A stretch of DNA of 64,000 bases. It comes from Cellulomonas sp. NTE-D12. Lineage in GTDB: Bacteria > Actinomycetota > Actinomycetes > Actinomycetales > Cellulomonadaceae. The translations under genes and the position numbers were made by a program. Positions 59,438 to 64,000 of this stretch are shown here, piece after piece. The notes beneath the pieces were generated by a model. The model was not told where the DNA came from. It was given only the letters and a program-made list of their open reading frames with translations, and did no database searches. Positions within the stretch are counted from its first letter, which is position 1. Each line of letters starts with the position of its first letter. Location: NCBI RefSeq assembly GCF_027923705.1, contig NZ_AP026442.1, forward strand, positions 1,116,001-1,180,000, in the 5' to 3' direction.

Positions 59438-59470
59438 GTGCAGACGAACCTCCTCGTAGTACTTACCTGA
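59438..59470 (+). CDS. ilv leader peptide [10 protein letters not shown]
   Basis: A ten-codon frame (GTG start, TGA stop) encoding [10 protein letters not shown], with five consecutive branched-chain codons (Leu Leu Val Val Leu). It begins 7 nt after the -10 box and is followed 43 nt later by a terminator upstream of ilvB. This is the classical arrangement for ribosome-mediated attenuation: shortage of charged Leu or Val tRNA stalls the ribosome and prevents termination. Too short for ordinary gene calling. Confidence 0.82.
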   Translation: MQTNLLVVLT

Positions 59471-59512
59471 GCGCCGGCGACGACCTCCCGCTCCGGTCTT
59501 CGTCCGCGCGCA

Positions 59513-59550
59513 CCCCTCGACCAGCCCGTCCCCGGGCCGAGGGGTTTTTT
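59513..59550 (+). terminator. ilvBNC attenuator
   Basis: CCCCTCG (59513-59519) pairs with CGAGGGG (59538-59544) and, after a 4-nt bulge, GCCCG (59524-59528) with CGGGC (59533-59537). Six T's follow at 59545-59550. This is a standard rho-independent terminator inside the ilvB leader. I did not resolve the competing antiterminator helix. Confidence 0.85.
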
Positions 59551-59621
59551 CGTGTTCGGGGACCTGTAGCACCGCAGTCCGAAGTCCAGCAGTCCCGCAG
59601 TCCGACCCCGAGGAGACACCG

Positions 59622-61469
59622 ATGGTCCAGGGTCCTCACCCGGCACCACCCGCGACGCCGCGGCCCACGGCCGCCGCGCGGCCGCCCGCCGCACCGCAGC
59701 ACGGCTCGACGATCGGGCCCGAGCAGGTCACCGGCGCGCAGTCGATCGTCCGGTCGCTCGAGGAGGTCGGCGTCGAGGTCGTCTTCGGCATCCCCGGCGG
59801 CGCCATCCTGCCCACCTACGACCCGCTGATGGACTCGGCGAAGGTCCGGCACATCCTGGTGCGCCACGAGCAGGGCGGCGGCCACGCTGCCTCCGGCTAC
59901 GCGCACGCCACCGGCAAGGTCGGCGTGACGATGGCGACGTCCGGCCCGGGTGCGACCAACCTGGTCACGGCGATCGCCGACGCCAACATGGACTCGATCC
60001 CGATGGTGGCGATCACGGGTCAGGTCGGCGCGGCCCTGATCGGCACCGACGCCTTCCAGGAGGCCGACATCGTCGGCATCACGCTGCCGGTGAGCAAGCA
60101 CAACTACCTGGTGACCGATGCGGACGAGATCCCGCGGGTGATCGCCGAGGCGTTCCACATCGCCTCGACCGGACGGCCCGGGCCGGTGCTGGTCGACATC
60201 GCCAAGTCGGCGATGCAGGCGCGCACCACGTTCTCCTGGCCGCAGGAGATCCAGCTGCCCGGGTACCACCCGGTGACCAAGCCGCACGCCAAGCAGGTGC
60301 GCGAGGCGGCCCGCCTGCTCGCGACCGCGCGGCGGCCGGTGCTGCTGGTCGGTGGTGGCGTGATCCGCGCCGACGCCACCGCCCTGCTGCGCCGGCTGGT
60401 GGACGCCTCCGGTGCGGCGGTGACCACCACGCTGATGGCCCGCGGCGCGCTGCCCGACGACCACCCGCAGCACCTGGGCATGCCGGGCATGCACGGGACG
60501 GTGCCCGCGGTGGCGGCCCTGCAGCGCGCGGACCTGATCGTGGCGCTCGGCGCCCGGTTCGACGACCGCGTCACCGGCCTGCTGTCGAGCTTCGCGCCGA
60601 ACGCCGCCGTGGTGCACGCGGACATCGACCCGGCGGAGATCGGCAAGAACGTGCGGGTCGACGTGCCGATCGTCGGCGACCTCAAGGAGGTGATCGCCGA
60701 CCTGCTGCCGGAGCTGGAGCGCGAGCAGGCGCACCACGGCAAGCCGGACCTGGAGGCCTGGTGGCGGCAGCTGGACGCCTGGCGCGAGACGTTCCCGCTC
60801 GGGTACGACGAGCCGTCGGACGGCCACCTGGCGCCGCAGCACGTGATCAGCCGGATCGGGGAGATCTCCGGGCCGGAGTCGATCTTCGTGGCGGGCGTGG
60901 GCCAGCACCAGATGTGGGCGGCGCAGTTCATCAGGTACGCCCGGCCCAAGTCGTGGCTGAACTCCGGTGGTCTCGGCACCATGGGCTACGCCGTGCCGGC
61001 GGCCATGGGCGCCAAGGTCGGCCAGCCGGACCGCACGGTGTGGGCGATCGACGGTGACGGCTGCTTCCAGATGACCAACCAGGAGCTGGCGACCTGCACG
61101 ATCAACGACATCCCGATCAAGGTGGCGGTGATCAACAACTCCTCGCTCGGCATGGTCCGCCAGTGGCAGACCCTGTTCTACGAGTCGCGCTACTCCAACA
61201 CCGACCTGCACACCGGTCACGGCACCGTGCGCATCCCCGACTTCGTCAAGCTGGCCGACGCGTACGGCGCCGTCGGTCTGCGCTGCGAGACCAAGGCGGA
61301 CGTGGACGCGACGATCAAGCGGGCGATGGAGATCGACGACCAGCCGGTGGTGGTCGACTTCACGGTCTCCCGTGACGCGATGGTGTGGCCGATGGTGGCC
61401 GCCGGTGTGAGCAACGACGACATCCAGTACGCCCGGCACCTGACCCCGGCGTGGGACCGGGAAGACTGA
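59622..61469 (+). CDS. ilvB: Acetolactate synthase large subunit
   Basis: A 615-residue ThDP enzyme condensing pyruvate to acetolactate, or with 2-oxobutyrate to acetohydroxybutyrate. E83 ([10 protein letters not shown]) activates ThDP; the Mg-ThDP motif is [13 protein letters not shown] and [13 protein letters not shown]; the FAD region lies between. The first 35 residues are Pro/Ala-rich and precede the conserved [26 protein letters not shown] upstream supports ATG 59622. ilvN follows after 12 nt. Confidence 0.97.
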   Translation: MVQGPHPAPPATPRPTAAARPPAAPQHGSTIGPEQVTGAQSIVRSLEEVGVEVVFGIPGGAILPTYDPLMDSAKVRHILVRHEQGGGHAASGYAHATGKVGVTMATSGPGATNLVTAIADANMDSIPMVAITGQVGAALIGTDAFQEADIVGITLPVSKHNYLVTDADEIPRVIAEAFHIASTGRPGPVLVDIAKSAMQARTTFSWPQEIQLPGYHPVTKPHAKQVREAARLLATARRPVLLVGGGVIRADATALLRRLVDASGAAVTTTLMARGALPDDHPQHLGMPGMHGTVPAVAALQRADLIVALGARFDDRVTGLLSSFAPNAAVVHADIDPAEIGKNVRVDVPIVGDLKEVIADLLPELEREQAHHGKPDLEAWWRQLDAWRETFPLGYDEPSDGHLAPQHVISRIGEISGPESIFVAGVGQHQMWAAQFIRYARPKSWLNSGGLGTMGYAVPAAMGAKVGQPDRTVWAIDGDGCFQMTNQELATCTINDIPIKVAVINNSSLGMVRQWQTLFYESRYSNTDLHTGHGTVRIPDFVKLADAYGAVGLRCETKADVDATIKRAMEIDDQPVVVDFTVSRDAMVWPMVAAGVSNDDIQYARHLTPAWDRED

Positions 61470-61481
61470 GGAGATCCGACC

Positions 61482-63100
<1,619 letters not shown>

Positions 63101-63150
63101 CCGAAGGTGCGGGTCGCCCGCGGGCGGCAGCCGCCGGAGGGCAACGCAGA

Positions 63151-63183
63151 GCCGAACCCGACCACCGGTTGAGCGGGTTCGGC
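63151..63183 (+). terminator. Hairpin after ilvC
   Basis: GCCGAACCCG (63151-63160) and CGGGTTCGGC (63174-63183) form a perfect 10-bp stem with a 13-nt loop. No T run. Confidence 0.5.
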
Positions 63184-63204
63184 GCGCGCGGACCGCAGTC
63201 GTGC

Positions 63205-63237
63205 AGGTGGGGGTCGTCCTTCGGGCGGCCCCCACCT
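63205..63237 (+). terminator. Second hairpin before ASCH gene
   Basis: The arms 63205-63218 and 63224-63237 form a 14-bp stem with two G-U pairs and a 5-nt loop (CTTCG). It probably completes termination of ilvBNC before the next gene. Confidence 0.55.
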
Positions 63238-63271
63238 CGCACGTCCGGCCCCGGCCCGCCACGATGTCCCC

Positions 63272-63901
63272 ATGACGGACGAGACCGACGAGACGGACGA
63301 GCAGCTGGTGCCGGCAGCGGGTGGGTCGGCGGTTCCGGGGGACGTGGACGGCGACGGTCTGTCGGACGTGCCTGCCGTGGGCGGTGACGTCGAGGAGGAC
63401 GACGCCCTGGTGGCGCTCTGGCAGGCGGCTCAGGCGCACCTGGGCCTGGGCCGGATGGACGTGGTGATGGGTCCGGGCGACCGGGACCTCGTCGCTCCGC
63501 CGGTGTGGTCGTTCGGGGACAGCCCGGAGCTCGCGGACGAGCTGCTCGAGCTGGTGCTGGCCGGCCGGAAGACGGCGACGGCCGGCGCCCTCAGCGACTA
63601 CGAGGCGGCGGGGGAGGCGCTCCCGCAGGTCGGCGACGTCTCGATCGTCACCGACGGGTCGGGGACGCCCCGCGTCGTGCTGCGCGCCACGCAGGTGGAC
63701 GTGGTGCCGTTCGACGAGGTCGGGGCCGAGCACGCCGCGCTCGAGGGAGAGGGGGACCGGTCGCTGGAGCAGTGGCGACGGGACCACGAGGCGGTGTGGC
63801 GACGTAGGCTGCCCGCCGAGCCGTTCGACCCGCGGATGCCGATGGTTCTCGAGCGGTTCGAGGTGGTGTACCCGACCCTGGGTCCCACGCCCGCGGAGTA
63901 G
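63272..63901 (+). CDS. ASCH-domain protein
   Basis: A 209-residue protein. Residues 1-45 are acidic with DET/DEQ repeats and low complexity; residues about 65-205 are an ASCH domain (PUA-like fold): ELLELVLAGRKTATAGALSD, then GDVSIVTDGSGTPRVVLRAT and VDVVPFDEVGAEHA. ASCH proteins bind RNA or modified nucleosides; E. coli YqfB of this superfamily is an amidohydrolase for N4-acetylcytidine. CACGAT six bases before ATG 63272 suggests a leaderless message. Exact activity unknown. Confidence 0.85.
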   Translation: MTDETDETDEQLVPAAGGSAVPGDVDGDGLSDVPAVGGDVEEDDALVALWQAAQAHLGLGRMDVVMGPGDRDLVAPPVWSFGDSPELADELLELVLAGRKTATAGALSDYEAAGEALPQVGDVSIVTDGSGTPRVVLRATQVDVVPFDEVGAEHAALEGEGDRSLEQWRRDHEAVWRRRLPAEPFDPRMPMVLERFEVVYPTLGPTPAE

Positions 63902-63952
63902 AGCTCGCGACCACCAGGTGAGACCACCATCCCGAAGGATGGGACGGCCCGC

Positions 63953-63958
63953 TAGCGT
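63953..63958 (+). promoter_or_regulatory. -10 box of the last gene
   Basis: TAGCGT ends 7 nt before ATG 63966. A small CCATCC/GGATGG hairpin (63927-63942) lies just upstream. Confidence 0.45.
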
Positions 63959-63965
63959 TGCCCCC

Positions 63966-64000
63966 ATGTCCGACGCCGCACCGCAGGTGCCCGCCCTCGC
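63966..64000 (+). CDS. Start of a gene cut by the window end
   Basis: Only MSDAAPQVPAL is visible. The start is supported by the -10 spacing. In related actinobacteria serA (3-phosphoglycerate dehydrogenase) often lies after ilvC, but eleven residues cannot confirm that. Confidence 0.5.
   Translation, partial: MSDAAPQVPAL

Overview
The window is a GC-rich chromosomal segment of an actinobacterium, most likely Cellulomonadaceae (Cellulomonas or a close relative). This rests on the actinobacterial 16S sequence, a canonical mismatch-repair substitute (NucS) beside the ATP synthase operon, the GlgE/TreS glucan genes, many GTG starts, and many genes with a TAnnnT box 6-8 nt before the start codon and no Shine-Dalgarno sequence (probable leaderless mRNAs). 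I see no mobile elements, prophage genes, CRISPR arrays or tRNA genes. From memory, the order resembles two blocks known in Mycobacterium tuberculosis joined together: atp-Rv1312-nucS-thioredoxin/TPR-rrn-glgB/glgE, and etfBA-iscS-mnmA-Rv3015c-ligA-gatCAB-ilvBNC.

Left part (1-17,321): the end of the F1Fo ATP synthase operon (atpH partial, atpA, atpG, atpD, atpC), then a DUF2550 membrane protein, nucS and a HAD phosphatase. A GH1 beta-glucosidase follows, with a CelR/LacI-type operator 88 nt upstream of its start. Next are a small zinc-ribbon-like protein, two alpha/beta hydrolases and a convergent pair of minus-strand genes. The larger of these encodes a 733-residue rod protein with about 46 consecutive 11-residue coiled-coil repeats. 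Facing it is a plus-strand envelope set: a two-helix membrane protein with a long proline/alanine-rich tail, a lipoprotein, and a cysteine-less thioredoxin-TPR protein.

Middle (17,322-36,407): a complete rRNA operon (16S, tRNA-free spacer, 23S, 5S) with promoters, boxA, RNase III-type stems and a strong terminator. Then come five minus-strand alpha-glucan genes: glgX, glgE, treS, mak and glgB. Together they interconvert trehalose, maltose-1-phosphate and branched alpha-glucan. glgE-treS-mak overlap by 4 nt at each junction. etfBA runs divergently from glgX, and an APH-like kinase gene lies convergent to etfA.

Right part (36,469-64,000): a tightly coupled run of cysteine desulfurase, mnmA (the sulfur donor and the tRNA thiolase), a MetE-like protein, ligA and a double-GNAT protein, then a small conserved protein and gatCAB for Gln-tRNA formation. 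An accessory stretch follows: an acetyltransferase, a 2-hydroxyacid dehydrogenase, a photolyase, a TetR/SDR divergent pair with repeated operators, and a TetR-GAPDH operon with a palindromic operator. The end is branched-chain amino acid synthesis: two ilvD genes of different cluster classes side by side, a GH13 alpha-glucosidase, and ilvBNC preceded by a leader peptide ([10 protein letters not shown]) and a rho-independent attenuator. An ASCH-domain gene and the first bases of another gene close the window.
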